64,000 bases of DNA from Flavobacterium sp. TAB 87 (GCF_001529295.1 NZ_LLWK01000037.1:62001-126000); one strand, 5' to 3'; counted from the first letter of the stretch, positions 47,996 to 56,969 are shown. Numbers and translations are program-made. The notes: generated by a model not told the origin, from the letters alone.

Positions 47996-48037
47996 AACAT
48001 TGAAGCTTTATTTCCTCATAATCTTTACATTCATTTC
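47990..48037 (+). repeat. Distal direct repeat: copy of the aspS 3' end
   Basis: Read on the minus strand this encodes E-M-N-V-K-I-M-R-K-stop, exactly the C-terminus of the aspS fusion gene 4 kb away. The 28-bp core 48010-48037 matches 51971-51998 at 26 positions, and both mismatches are silent in the aspS frame. The upstream frame is closed by a stop, so this is only a gene end, as expected of an attachment-site copy. Confidence 0.8.
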
Positions 48038-48169
48038 CCCTCAATACTCCGATTTATATCTTTCGATACAAATCCCTCTTTTTAATTTGTTTTAGTTACC
48101 AATTGGAGCGGTAACAGCATACAATTCTACGCTATCCCTAAAGATAAATCTAGGTCGTTCGGTTTGTCC

Positions 48170-50016
48170 CTATTCAATATATGATTTTGGGATTAATGCA
48201 TTACCATTAAAGAACTCTTCAACAATATGAATGTTTTTAAGATTTGTTACCGTTTCAATAGGAATATGCTCTAAAACAATCATCTGAAAATCTCCATTAT
48301 TACTTTTTCTTGTTTCTATAAATCTGTCAAGTAATTCAAATGCTTTCTTGATTTTGTAGTCATCGCTCTCAGGATCATCCGTTTTTCTCTTTCCGTTCGT
48401 ACCATAATATGGTCTACTAGGCTGGTCTATGATTAGGAAAGGAGCAACAAATGGTGACTTGTTTTGAAATATGACTTCATGCATTGCAAGCGAGAAAAAC
48501 AAGTGAAGAAACATATGATTAGAACTGCTACCCACATTTTCTATGTATGAGGTCTTCGGTTTCCGTAAAAGCAATGTTTTGTTTTTATAGTCAAAGACAG
48601 GTTGGTAGGTTGAATAATTTGCTAGAGCTTTATCAGATTCTTTTATGTATTCACTTATAATTTCTTCAGTCAACTTTATTGTTAGCTCTCTTTTTTCCTC
48701 AGTATTTAAGACAATTAACTGCTCTATTTCTGCTTCTAAAGCTCCAATTTCTTCATCATATGATGTTAAAATAGGTGAAGATTCTGATGAAAATATTTCG
48801 AGTTTTGATTTCACTTGACCTAAAAAGAAATATTTTTCTCTTTCACTTTCAAAACTTTTATTTTCTTTAGGTAGTAGGTCTAATTTTGATTTTATTATTT
48901 CTTTTTCTTTTTCTAAATCCTTGACGTTATCATTAACCTGTCTGTCTATTGGAGTATTATTGCTATATGACTTGCGGATTGTATTTAAATCTTTAGTGTA
49001 GGCAGTTACAAGCTGCTCAAATATTGAGGTTTTTATTATTTCAGAATCTTTTTCTCTAAGAAACTCAATTGGTTTAAGACTATCATCAAGGTTCTTAATA
49101 GAACTCTTATACTTATTGTACTCCGAAGAGAACTGTTTTAGGTTTCGTATTTTTCGTTGAAGGGAATAAAATGATGATTCTAATTTTTCTTTATCCGAAT
49201 TTGTAGTTGGTTCAGTTTCAAATCCCTGAATTGCTTTGTTGAGTTCAACGATTACTTCATCAACTTTAGCATCCTCCCTGACCACGTTATGTTCCTTGGC
49301 TTTTTGCAAAATTTCAACACGCTCTTGATTAAAGTCTGACGCTTTTGATGATATAGCTTTATTTTTCCTTATAAGGGAGCTAATTGGTTCTCTAGTTCCG
49401 CTTTTTTTTCGCTTTTAAGGATATTCTCAATGGTTTCTATACCTACCGCTAGATCGAAAATTCGAGGAAGTGCCTCTTTATATCTGATATCATTTTGTTT
49501 ATCAAAAAATACACCTTCATCATTTTCAATAATATTACCAGATATAGTATTAAACATTAAAAAGTACCGTAGTGAAATCTTAGTACCTGCCTTAATGTAA
49601 TTACTCCCATAATTTGTTGGGAATTTTGCATCTCTATCTATTTTAAATTCTGTTTCTAAAATAGATTTTATAGCATTCTCCGAATTGTTTGAGACCACAA
49701 TTAAAGGTACCTCACCAAAGGAAGAAAAATAGTAGTTATTAGAAACTTTCCCCTCTGTCAAAGATTCCCTTGCTATTGTATAGTTTTTATCATTCACCGA
49801 AATATTTATTCCATACCATAAAATATTCTCGTTTATCGTATCTTCTGAAATCCGAGACTTACTTGAGAAAAAACAATAATCAACTATTTCAAGAATAGCA
49901 CTTTTACCTGTATGGCTTCCACCTGTTATTAAATTAACTTTGTTTGGCTTGAATTCAATCTCTCTAATTTTTCCGTTGTTAAGCCACAGGACGATTTTAT
50001 TTATATTAAAATTCAT
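48170..50016 (-). pseudogene. DUF3732 SMC-like ATPase of an ABC-3C system, frameshifted
   Basis: This is the ATPase of the three-gene system, split into two frames. The first part (50016-49369) holds the Walker A motif GGSHTGKSAILEIVDY preceded by FKPNKVNLI. The second (ending at 48170) holds a long coiled coil, the signature-helix region NHMFLHLFFSLAMHE and the Walker B-type strand FLIIDQPSRPYY, a DUF3732 hallmark. The first frame ends LENQLAPL-stop and the second is open from the same point (IRKNKAISSK): restoring one A near 49369 rejoins them smoothly, giving about 616 residues, a normal DUF3732 length. I therefore see a one-base deletion or a sequence error, not two genes. It overlaps the middle-component gene by four bases. 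Confidence 0.85.
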
Positions 50017-50453
50017 AATTGAACTCTTAAATTTAAGTATAGTTTATTGTCATTTTCCATGAGTAATTCTGAGACATTATTGGCAGCTTGAAATATCTTT
50101 TTAGCTCTTTTACCCATTTTTGCGTTATATTCTAATGGTTTTATCTTTACAAGTAAGTCTCCTTGGAGCTGAGCATAACCCATTTCGGTCAAGTATTGGA
50201 TCGATGAAAATGACAGACATAATGAATCATAATATCTAATGTTAAAATTTGAAAAATAACTAATTCTCTCCGCAATTAGTTTTTCAATACTATTTGCCTG
50301 AGTGGTAGCTCTAGCCAAATAATTTAGACATTCAGTGTGAGTGATAAATGGTAATATTAAAGTTGTCTTAGCCAGTGACAACTCATTATTTATGCTTAAT
50401 ACAGAGCCAATAGCTAGAGCTCCGATACCAATATTATTATAGTCTACTTTCAT
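50013..50453 (-). CDS. ABC-3C system middle component
   Basis: A 146-residue, mainly helical protein that matches the small middle component of three-component ABC systems: NIGIGALAIGSVLSINNELS, LILPFITHTECLNYLARATT and a C-terminal segment KMGKRAKKIFQAANNVSELL. The component is predicted to bridge the ATPase and the effector; its activity is unknown. It overlaps the genes on both sides by four bases, so the three products are probably made in fixed proportion. Confidence is high given its neighbours. Confidence 0.85.
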   Translation of the reverse strand: MKVDYNNIGIGALAIGSVLSINNELSLAKTTLILPFITHTECLNYLARATTQANSIEKLIAERISYFSNFNIRYYDSLCLSFSSIQYLTEMGYAQLQGDLLVKIKPLEYNAKMGKRAKKIFQAANNVSELLMENDNKLYLNLRVQL

Positions 50454-51667
50454 TTATTATACTTTTTCCAATCCTTCCGCCAACCTATTATTGCCTCATC
50501 CGAAAGTGAATAAAACTTCCCATTGCACATATCAACATCAAGTTCTTGCCCACTTAGATTTAAGGAATGTTTTAACACAGAACGCAGAACCTCAATACCT
50601 TTATTATTATATTCTTCTTCTGAAAAAGTTCCCATATGCTGTAAACGAAATTCAGTATCCCATAAATTATAAGCGTTTTCTTTAAAACGCTTTATCTCTA
50701 AATCTGTGATTTCACCTTCACGTTTCCAGTCCTCAAGATTATTTAATAATTTAAGCTTGAATAGAGTTAATCGGCTTATGTGTTCAAAGTCATCACTTTC
50801 TACAAATCCAATTTCTAGCAGTTGTTTGATGAAAATCTGATCTTCCAATTTATCTGGAAGTACTCCTTTGTATTCTTGTACAATTAATGTGTCATTTCTG
50901 AAAATGTCAAAATAGCGTCTATATTTTTCATAAAATGTATCAAATGAAATTTCAATTTTAACTTTATCCTTGATTTGAAGAAAATTGTCGGAGCGTAAAG
51001 TCGAATCTATCATTGTAAATGCTTGCTCAATCTTATTCTGAGGAATCATTTTAGACTTAACAGCCACTTTGCACTTTGTTATGATATCGTTATCATCCAA
51101 GTGAAAAAACGTATTCAATAAAAATTGTTCTAAAACCTTTTTGTCCAGATTCAATACATCTTTAATATAACCTTTTAAATCTTGGTTGGTAGTACTTTTA
51201 GCTAAGCTTTCGAAATAAGTCCTAACAACGCTTTCATTCTTAGTTCCACTTTGAAGTTCATTAATTCTAGCGACAACTATATTTGATTCATTGGACGATT
51301 TGTTGCTTGCCAAAACAAAACTTGTCTTCACAACAAAGCTAAGTTGAGCTTGTGTTGTGCCTCTTGAGTCATTTTTATCGCTAATGACCTTCGACCAGTT
51401 TGAGAATGTTTTCCACATGTCTAAATCTGAGGTAGCCAGATTCGCAATAGAGCCACCTGCATTTTTCTTTATAGTATGCTTTAACTGATAAAGTACTTGA
51501 TAATTGTTGCTCAAATCAGTATGTACATCGTCTTTAACTTCCAATCCAACAGATTCATTCGGTTGCAACAAAAGGACTTTCCACAAGAAGAAATAATACT
51601 GGTAATCAAAACCAATTGATTTTGATTCTGCAGCAGTTTTTTCGGTATGTGTTTTATTATTACTCAT
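50450..51667 (-). CDS. ABC-3C effector: nuclease-like N-domain plus ABC-3C C-terminal domain
   Basis: A 405-residue protein and first gene of the operon. The N-terminal 70 residues carry GFDYQYYFFLWKVLL followed by LEVKDDVHTD (Glu43, Asp46, Asp47) and YQLKHT (Gln61, Lys63), the E...D...QxK arrangement of PD-(D/E)xK-type nucleases such as DUF4297/Cap4. The C-terminal part (about 270-400) has FIKQLLEIGFVESDDFEHIS and an LEDWKREGEITDLEIKRF helix, matching the C-terminal domain that recruits effectors to ABC-3C complexes. I infer a nucleic-acid-cutting effector held inactive until the ATPase senses a threat. The nuclease fold is my reading of motifs, not proven. Its promoter lies within the island. 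Confidence 0.8.
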   Translation of the reverse strand: MSNNKTHTEKTAAESKSIGFDYQYYFFLWKVLLLQPNESVGLEVKDDVHTDLSNNYQVLYQLKHTIKKNAGGSIANLATSDLDMWKTFSNWSKVISDKNDSRGTTQAQLSFVVKTSFVLASNKSSNESNIVVARINELQSGTKNESVVRTYFESLAKSTTNQDLKGYIKDVLNLDKKVLEQFLLNTFFHLDDNDIITKCKVAVKSKMIPQNKIEQAFTMIDSTLRSDNFLQIKDKVKIEISFDTFYEKYRRYFDIFRNDTLIVQEYKGVLPDKLEDQIFIKQLLEIGFVESDDFEHISRLTLFKLKLLNNLEDWKREGEITDLEIKRFKENAYNLWDTEFRLQHMGTFSEEEYNNKGIEVLRSVLKHSLNLSGQELDVDMCNGKFYSLSDEAIIGWRKDWKKYNK

Positions 51668-51747
51668 AATATTAAATTGTTGCGACTCAGTATTTTTTTA
51701 TAAGCCCTAACTTGTATATATCTAGCACAATACCAAGCTTATCTACC

Positions 51748-51755
51748 CAAATTTA
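51748..51755 (-). promoter_or_regulatory. ABC-3C operon -7 element
   Basis: On the minus strand this reads TAAATTTG, an exact TAnnTTTG match, about 80 bases before the effector ATG; a TTG lies 15 bases further upstream. The operon thus seems to carry its own promoter. Confidence 0.5.
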
Positions 51756-51903
51756 GGTGTATAAGTCTAACAATACTCAGACTTTATTTTATTCACTAAA
51801 ATATGAAAAAAACATTACGAACATTCAAATGAATTTTTAATTTGTTGAAACTGGATTATTGAAATATCCCTAGAAACAACAACCAAACTGTTATCAACCC
51901 CAT

Positions 51904-51947
51904 AAAAAAAGCGAATTCAACTTTTCAGTACAAATCCGCCTTTTTTA
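51904..51947 (-). terminator. Imperfect terminator of gatB::aspS
   Basis: An A-run and GCGAATT on the left can pair with AATCCGC and a T-run on the right, with two mismatches, starting about 20 bases past the aspS stop. Confidence 0.55.
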
Positions 51948-51950
51948 ATT

Positions 51951-51998
51951 ATTTTTAGATATTAAAACTTATTTCCTCATTATCTTCACATTCATTTC
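51951..51998 (+). repeat. Proximal direct repeat: end of aspS
   Basis: The partner of the repeat at 47990-48037. It includes the last nine codons and stop of the functional aspS fusion gene and about 18 bases beyond; similarity continues past the stop with small gaps. Confidence 0.8.
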
Positions 51999-54900
51999 TT
52001 CTACCTTTTTGTCAGATAAAAGAGATGGCGCTCCGAATAATAAATCTTCACTACTTCCTGTTTTTGGAAAAGCCATTACCTCTCTAATGGATGCTTTTTT
52101 CTCTAAAATCATCATTAGTCGGTCAATTCCCCAAGCGATTCCTCCGTGCGGTGGCGCTCCGTATTGGAAAGCTTTGTACATGGTTCCTACACTCTTCATC
52201 ATTTCTTCTTTGTTGTAACCCATATTTTTATAAGTTGCTTCTAGAATTTCCGATTTGTGTGCACGAACAGAACCTCCACCAATCTCGTACCCATTTAAGA
52301 TGATGTCGTATTGCTGCGCGATAATGGATCCGATTTCTTCTTCTTTACCATTCATGTGTTTTTGCAAATCATAAATTGCTGGCATAGAGAACGGATTGTG
52401 CGTAAACGTCCATCTTCCTTCCTCTGTTTTTTCGAACATAGGGAAATCAACTACCCACGCCGGACGCAATTCCTTCGGATTAATCAAATTCAACATTCTA
52501 CCCATTTCTTGACGAACCGCATCCAAAGCTTTATTTGCCGTAGCATAATCTGCTGCCGAGAAGAATACAATATCCCCAACTTGTGCATTCGTTGCTTTGA
52601 TGATTCCTGCTGCAATTTCTTCACCTAAAAACTTAATAATTGGCGATTGCAACTCTCCTTCATTTACAATAATATAAGCCAAACCACCTAAACCGTGTTG
52701 TTGTGCAACCGCAGTCAAAGTTTCGATCTGACCTTTAGACATACGTTTGTTTCCTTGCTCTTGGGCCGAAACTTTAATACATTTTACAATTCCACCTTCA
52801 TCAATTGGCTTGCTGAATACCTGAAAAGTCGTTTCTTTGACAATCTCCGTGATGTCTTGCATTTTTAAACCATAGCGTAAATCAGGTCTGTCGCAACCGT
52901 AAAAATCCATGGCGTTTTTATAGGTAATTACTTCAAACGGATGTAAGATCCATTTTTTACCGTATATCTTAGTCACTATTTCATTAAACATTTTACTATT
53001 TAAATCAATAATTTGTTGCATACTTGCATACGCCATTTCAATATCCAACTGGGTAAACTCAGGCTGACGATCTCCACGAGAATCCTCATCTCTAAAACAT
53101 CGTGCAATCTGAAAATATTTCTCATAACCACTCACCATCAGCATTTGTTTGAACTGTTGTGGTGCTTGTGGTAACGTATAAAACAACCCTGAACCTTTAC
53201 GAGTTGGAACAATGAATTCGCGTGCGCCTTCATCGGTTCCTGCACTTAAAATTGGTGTTTCAATTTCTAAAAATTCTTCTGTATCTAAAATGTCACGCAA
53301 TAATTTAATTACTTTATGACGGTTTACGATCGCTCTACGAACCTCTTCATTTCTGTGATCCAAAAATTTGTACTGAAAACGAATTGCTTCGTTTGTTTTT
53401 GCTGCTCTCTTTATTTCAAAAGGCAATGTTTTAGACAAATTCAATATTTCTAAAACAGAAGTTTCCATTTCAATTTTACCTGTACGCAAACCTGCATTGT
53501 AATCGTCTTCATTACGACCAACTATAGTTCCTTTTACCGAAATTACAGATTCTGATTTTATCTTCACTAAGTCATCAATATTAGGAAATGACTCTCTGCT
53601 AATACGTACTTGGAAAATCTCATAACTTGAATCACGTAAGTCAATAAACATCAACTCACCATGATCACGAACACTCGCTACCCAACCTGACAACTCTACT
53701 ACTTCGCCAATATTGGTTTCCGACAATTGCGAAATTTTATGTGTTCTGTAGCTGTCTTTTATAATAATAGGAACTTCCGGAAGGGATTCTTCTTGACTTT
53801 CTTTATTTTCAACAACTGATACTTCTGAAACCGATTCTGATTGATTTTTTTCTAAAGTCGCAACTGCACCTAATTGATCTAAAATAATTTTACGAATTAC
53901 TTTTCCATCGGCACCTTTACCAACTATACCTAAAACTTTACCAACTAAAATACCCGCTTTTCCTTCATTACCTCCTTTTATATCATTGGCAACAGCCTCA
54001 TTTTCAGAAAGCACTTTGTCAATTACTTCTTGAATTTTTTCTTCAGAAATGGTATTGTCTGCGAAGTACTTTTGATAATCAAAATTTTGATCTTTCAAAT
54101 ATCCTGCAATCGCATTTTGAACTAAAACTGCCGTTATTTTTTCTGCTTTAAACAGAACAAAAATGGTAATTAAATGTTCAATATTATGAATGTTAACGTA
54201 GTCCTCTGCTTTTACATTATTAGCCAAAGTTTTGGCAACAAATGAAGCGTCGTTAAGGGAATTATTTAAAGTTACAAAGGTTCTAGAACGCAACGCATCC
54301 GCAGTAAAGAATTTTGCATCTTGTGGTAAAACACCTCCGTTAATCAAAATAGATTCAACTGCATAAGGCAAAGCTGCAGTATCAACCGATATTGCGTCAA
54401 TTTCCTTTTTGATGTTTACAAAAGGCAAATCAGGTTCTGAGATAAAACGATAATCGGCCTCAAACTCTTTTTTACGCATTACTTTGGTTTGCTTTAAATC
54501 AGCATCCCATAAAACAGTCGTTTGATCAGGTCTAAACGCTTTATTTTCGATGAAATAATTGAATTGTTTCTCTACTTCTTCTTTCAAAGCTTCAATCATA
54601 AACTTAAATGAGTTCAAGTTTTTGATTTCTGTTCTTGGATTTAACTCCGTAGAATTTTTTTTACGCAAAGAAACCGAAACATCCGATTTAAATTCTCCTT
54701 TCTCCAAATTCGCTTCTGAAATTCCTAAATTCTGAACAATACGTTGAATGTATTGCGCATACGTGGAAGCATCTTCGATGTTGCGAAGACAAGGTTCTGT
54801 TACAATCTCAATTAACGGTACTCCTGCTTTGTTAAAATCGACTAAAGAGACCTTCTTTTCGTGCATCAATTTTGCTGCATCTTCCTCAATATGAACTTGA

Positions 54901-55298
54901 GTTAGATTGACCGTAAATTGAGAACCATCATTTCTATAACAAGAAACGTGTCCGTCAGGAATTATCGGATTATGAAATTGTGTTATCTGAATGTTTTTTG
55001 GGTTATCTGGATACTCGTAATGTTTTCTATCCCAGGAGATCACTTCATTACTAAAAGTCGATTCTACCGCTTTTCCAAAATAAATTGCTTTTGTAATTGC
55101 TTCTTTATTTAAGGCAGGTAAAACTCCCATTTGTCCCGTACAAACCGAACATATATTTTGGTTAGGTGTTTCTATTTCTTGATTTGGACAAGAACAAAAC
55201 AACTTGGTTTTGGTGTTTAATCGGACGTGAGTTTCAATCCCAATTACCAATTCTAAATCGTGGGCTATTATAGCCGCATTTAATTGCTCCAATTCCAT
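51969..55298 (-). CDS. gatB-aspS: GatB fused to aspartyl-tRNA synthetase
   Basis: A 1109-residue fusion. Residues about 1-480 are GatB: LVIGIETHVRLNTKTKLFCSC and ICSVCTGQMGVLPALN, with paired zinc cysteines, the kinase-like core, and a YqeY-type tail ending near ATLEKNQ. A Ser/Glu/Val-rich linker follows. From about 515 the protein is bacterial-type AspRS: an OB-fold anticodon domain (VELSGWVASVRDHGELMF), class II motif 2 FRDEDSRGDRQPEFTQ, a GAD insert and motif 3 GIAWGIDRLMMIL. The fusion would channel misacylated Asp-tRNA-Asn directly to amidation. The frame is continuous, with no stop or shift at the joint. It overlaps gatA by one base. I know the fusion as typical of Flavobacteriia. Confidence 0.95.
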   Translation of the reverse strand: MELEQLNAAIIAHDLELVIGIETHVRLNTKTKLFCSCPNQEIETPNQNICSVCTGQMGVLPALNKEAITKAIYFGKAVESTFSNEVISWDRKHYEYPDNPKNIQITQFHNPIIPDGHVSCYRNDGSQFTVNLTQVHIEEDAAKLMHEKKVSLVDFNKAGVPLIEIVTEPCLRNIEDASTYAQYIQRIVQNLGISEANLEKGEFKSDVSVSLRKKNSTELNPRTEIKNLNSFKFMIEALKEEVEKQFNYFIENKAFRPDQTTVLWDADLKQTKVMRKKEFEADYRFISEPDLPFVNIKKEIDAISVDTAALPYAVESILINGGVLPQDAKFFTADALRSRTFVTLNNSLNDASFVAKTLANNVKAEDYVNIHNIEHLITIFVLFKAEKITAVLVQNAIAGYLKDQNFDYQKYFADNTISEEKIQEVIDKVLSENEAVANDIKGGNEGKAGILVGKVLGIVGKGADGKVIRKIILDQLGAVATLEKNQSESVSEVSVVENKESQEESLPEVPIIIKDSYRTHKISQLSETNIGEVVELSGWVASVRDHGELMFIDLRDSSYEIFQVRISRESFPNIDDLVKIKSESVISVKGTIVGRNEDDYNAGLRTGKIEMETSVLEILNLSKTLPFEIKRAAKTNEAIRFQYKFLDHRNEEVRRAIVNRHKVIKLLRDILDTEEFLEIETPILSAGTDEGAREFIVPTRKGSGLFYTLPQAPQQFKQMLMVSGYEKYFQIARCFRDEDSRGDRQPEFTQLDIEMAYASMQQIIDLNSKMFNEIVTKIYGKKWILHPFEVITYKNAMDFYGCDRPDLRYGLKMQDITEIVKETTFQVFSKPIDEGGIVKCIKVSAQEQGNKRMSKGQIETLTAVAQQHGLGGLAYIIVNEGELQSPIIKFLGEEIAAGIIKATNAQVGDIVFFSAADYATANKALDAVRQEMGRMLNLINPKELRPAWVVDFPMFEKTEEGRWTFTHNPFSMPAIYDLQKHMNGKEEEIGSIIAQQYDIILNGYEIGGGSVRAHKSEILEATYKNMGYNKEEMMKSVGTMYKAFQYGAPPHGGIAWGIDRLMMILEKKASIREVMAFPKTGSSEDLLFGAPSLLSDKKVEEMNVKIMRK

Positions 55299-56695
55299 TA
55301 TATTGTATCTTTTAAGAAGTTAGCAAATTGCATCACTGCTTCATCATTATTTTTTGCTGCCGTAATTTGCAATCCCGTTGCAGTTCCTTGTGGCACAGTC
55401 ATTGTTGGTAATTGTCCTAAACTAAAACCAACAGTGTAAGCATCTGACAAATACATTGCCAAAGGATCCTTTAAACTGTCTCCAATTTTAGGTGGTGTGC
55501 TTGGTGTAACTGGCGATAAAACAATATCAACTTCTTCAAAATCCTTACGGAAATTCTCAGAAATCTGATCTCTTACTGCCAATGCTTTCAAATAAATAGC
55601 ATCCGAGAAACCTTGAGACAATACTTGATTTCCACCAACAATTCTGCGTTTTGTTTCTTCAGAAAAGTTTTCAGAACGCGTTACTGCATACGTTTCTATC
55701 AAATTTTCTGCTTCAATACGGTTTCCGTAATTTGTACCATCTAAACGAGATAAATTTGAAGCTGTTTCTGCCATTGCTAACGTATAGTAAGTAGAAACTA
55801 AAATATCTGATGGAAAGAAATCCAATTCTTTTACTGTAATTCCGTTTGCTTTAATTTTTTCGATTGCCGCTAAAAAGTCTACTTTTACTTCTGCATCAAT
55901 TGCTTCACTTTCGATGAAGTTCTTAAAATATCCTATTGTTTTTACAGTCGAAGCTGTAAGCACTTCTTCGCTAATTGCAGATGATGTGATTGAAGTTTGA
56001 TCTTTCGGATCTTTTCCACTCATTACATTCAACACAATTCGGATATCTTCAATTGATTTTGCCAAGGGTCCAACACAATCCGTAGAAGAAGCATAAGCCA
56101 TTAATCCAAATCTTGAAACTCTTCCGTACGTTGGTTTAAAACCATATATTTTGTTATATCCGGCAGGCTGACGAATCGAACCTCCTGTATCTCCACCTAT
56201 AGAAAATACCGTATATTCTTTGGCAACATTCACCGCAGAACCACCGCTAGAACCTCCTGATACTAATTCAGGATTAACAGCGTTTTTTACAGCACCAAAG
56301 ATGGTGTTTTCACTTGATGAACCGTGACCAAAGCTATCGCAGTTTTCTTTAACCAACGGAATTGCACCAGCATCCAATAATTTCTGAATAGCAGTTGCTG
56401 TATAGGGTGATTTGTAATTTTTTAGTAAATCCGAACTTGCTGTTGTATAGGTTCCTTGTACCATGTAGACATCTTTAATTCCAAAAGGAATTCCCTCTAA
56501 CAAACCGATTGTTTCACCGTTTGCAATTTTAGTATCCACTTTTGCTGCTAAATCTAGCGCTAAAGTGTCTAAAACTGAATTTACCGAATTGTAGGTGTTT
56601 TGTTTAAGTAAGTCTAATTTTTCTTGTACCAAAGCCGTACAAGTTATTTGTTTAGACACCAATTGCTGGTGTATTTTTTTTATCTGAGAATCCAT
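55298..56695 (-). CDS. gatA: Asp-tRNA(Asn)/Glu-tRNA(Gln) amidotransferase subunit A
   Basis: A 465-residue amidase-signature protein that releases ammonia from glutamine and feeds it to GatB. The catalytic lysine lies in GIPFGIKDVYMVQG and the Ser-cis-Ser pair in LVSGGSSGGSAVNVA and SIGGDTGGSIRQPA. Length and the PTYGRVSRFGLMAYASS segment fit GatA rather than a general amidase. It starts four bases after the gatC-like gene and overlaps the gatB fusion by one base, giving a tight gatC-gatA-gatB::aspS operon. Confidence 0.96.
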   Translation of the reverse strand: MDSQIKKIHQQLVSKQITCTALVQEKLDLLKQNTYNSVNSVLDTLALDLAAKVDTKIANGETIGLLEGIPFGIKDVYMVQGTYTTASSDLLKNYKSPYTATAIQKLLDAGAIPLVKENCDSFGHGSSSENTIFGAVKNAVNPELVSGGSSGGSAVNVAKEYTVFSIGGDTGGSIRQPAGYNKIYGFKPTYGRVSRFGLMAYASSTDCVGPLAKSIEDIRIVLNVMSGKDPKDQTSITSSAISEEVLTASTVKTIGYFKNFIESEAIDAEVKVDFLAAIEKIKANGITVKELDFFPSDILVSTYYTLAMAETASNLSRLDGTNYGNRIEAENLIETYAVTRSENFSEETKRRIVGGNQVLSQGFSDAIYLKALAVRDQISENFRKDFEEVDIVLSPVTPSTPPKIGDSLKDPLAMYLSDAYTVGFSLGQLPTMTVPQGTATGLQITAAKNNDEAVMQFANFLKDTI

Positions 56696-56699
56696 TTTT

Positions 56700-56969
56700 T
56701 TATCCTTCTATAACTTTAGCAACTACTAAAAATCCATTTTTACTGTTTGGGAAATTTTCTATAATAATTTGTTTCTCGATAGCCGAGCTCTCAATTACAA
56801 CATCATCCCTTAAATCACTTACAGAAACACAATTATGATTGACATTATTTGCAGCATTACTATTTGAGGGAATTGCATTTTTAATTACATCAAACAATTG
56901 GTTCACGGACTCTGAAGGCTGTGCTCCTTTAATACTCGACAAAACGTCGACTGTCATTATTTTATTCAT
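56700..56969 (-). CDS. gatC: GatC-like subunit with divergent N-terminus
   Basis: An 89-residue protein at the GatC position. The C-terminal half matches GatC: a DLRDDVV segment (LREDVV in typical GatC) then NFPNSKNGFLVVAKVIEG, where GatC usually ends GFFVVPKVLE. The N-terminal half lacks the usual helices with their leucine-rich LARLxLxxEE motif and is instead Ser/Asn-rich (IPSNSNAANNVNHNC). GatC serves as a structural clamp around GatA, so the short, divergent N-terminus may alter that contact. Identity rests on the C-terminus and operon position. An ATG at 56957 is an alternative start. Confidence 0.68.
   Translation of the reverse strand: MNKIMTVDVLSSIKGAQPSESVNQLFDVIKNAIPSNSNAANNVNHNCVSVSDLRDDVVIESSAIEKQIIIENFPNSKNGFLVVAKVIEG

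Larger units (their letters stand above)
47787..48169. other. Intergenic region with short repeats and the distal aspS-end copy
   Basis: These 383 bases hold a 13-bp inverted repeat (47891-47934), five GATTTTT units (47961-47995) and a duplicated aspS 3' end (47990-48037). No gene was seen. Confidence 0.65.
51668..51968. other. Upstream region of the ABC-3C operon
   Basis: These 301 bases hold the operon promoter (51748-51755), an imperfect hairpin for the end of aspS (51904-51947) and part of the proximal direct repeat. No gene was seen. Confidence 0.6.
48010..51998. mobile_element. Putative genomic island carrying an ABC-3C system
   Basis: About 4 kb bounded by imperfect direct repeats that both contain the aspS 3' end (48010-48037 and 51971-51998). 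The only genes inside are the three-gene ABC-3C operon with its own promoter. Insertion at the 3' end of a housekeeping gene with duplication of that end is typical of site-specific integration. No integrase is present, so the cassette was either mobilised in trans or has lost its recombinase. Confidence 0.55.

Noticed and set aside
49395..49415. A8 tract as a programmed -1 frameshift site joining the two halves of the DUF3732 ATPase
   Set aside because: The -1 frame is open from this tract, but the residues between it and the stop (AELENQLAPL) read as natural coiled coil in the first frame and join perfectly to IRKNKA if one A is restored at the stop. A point deletion is simpler.
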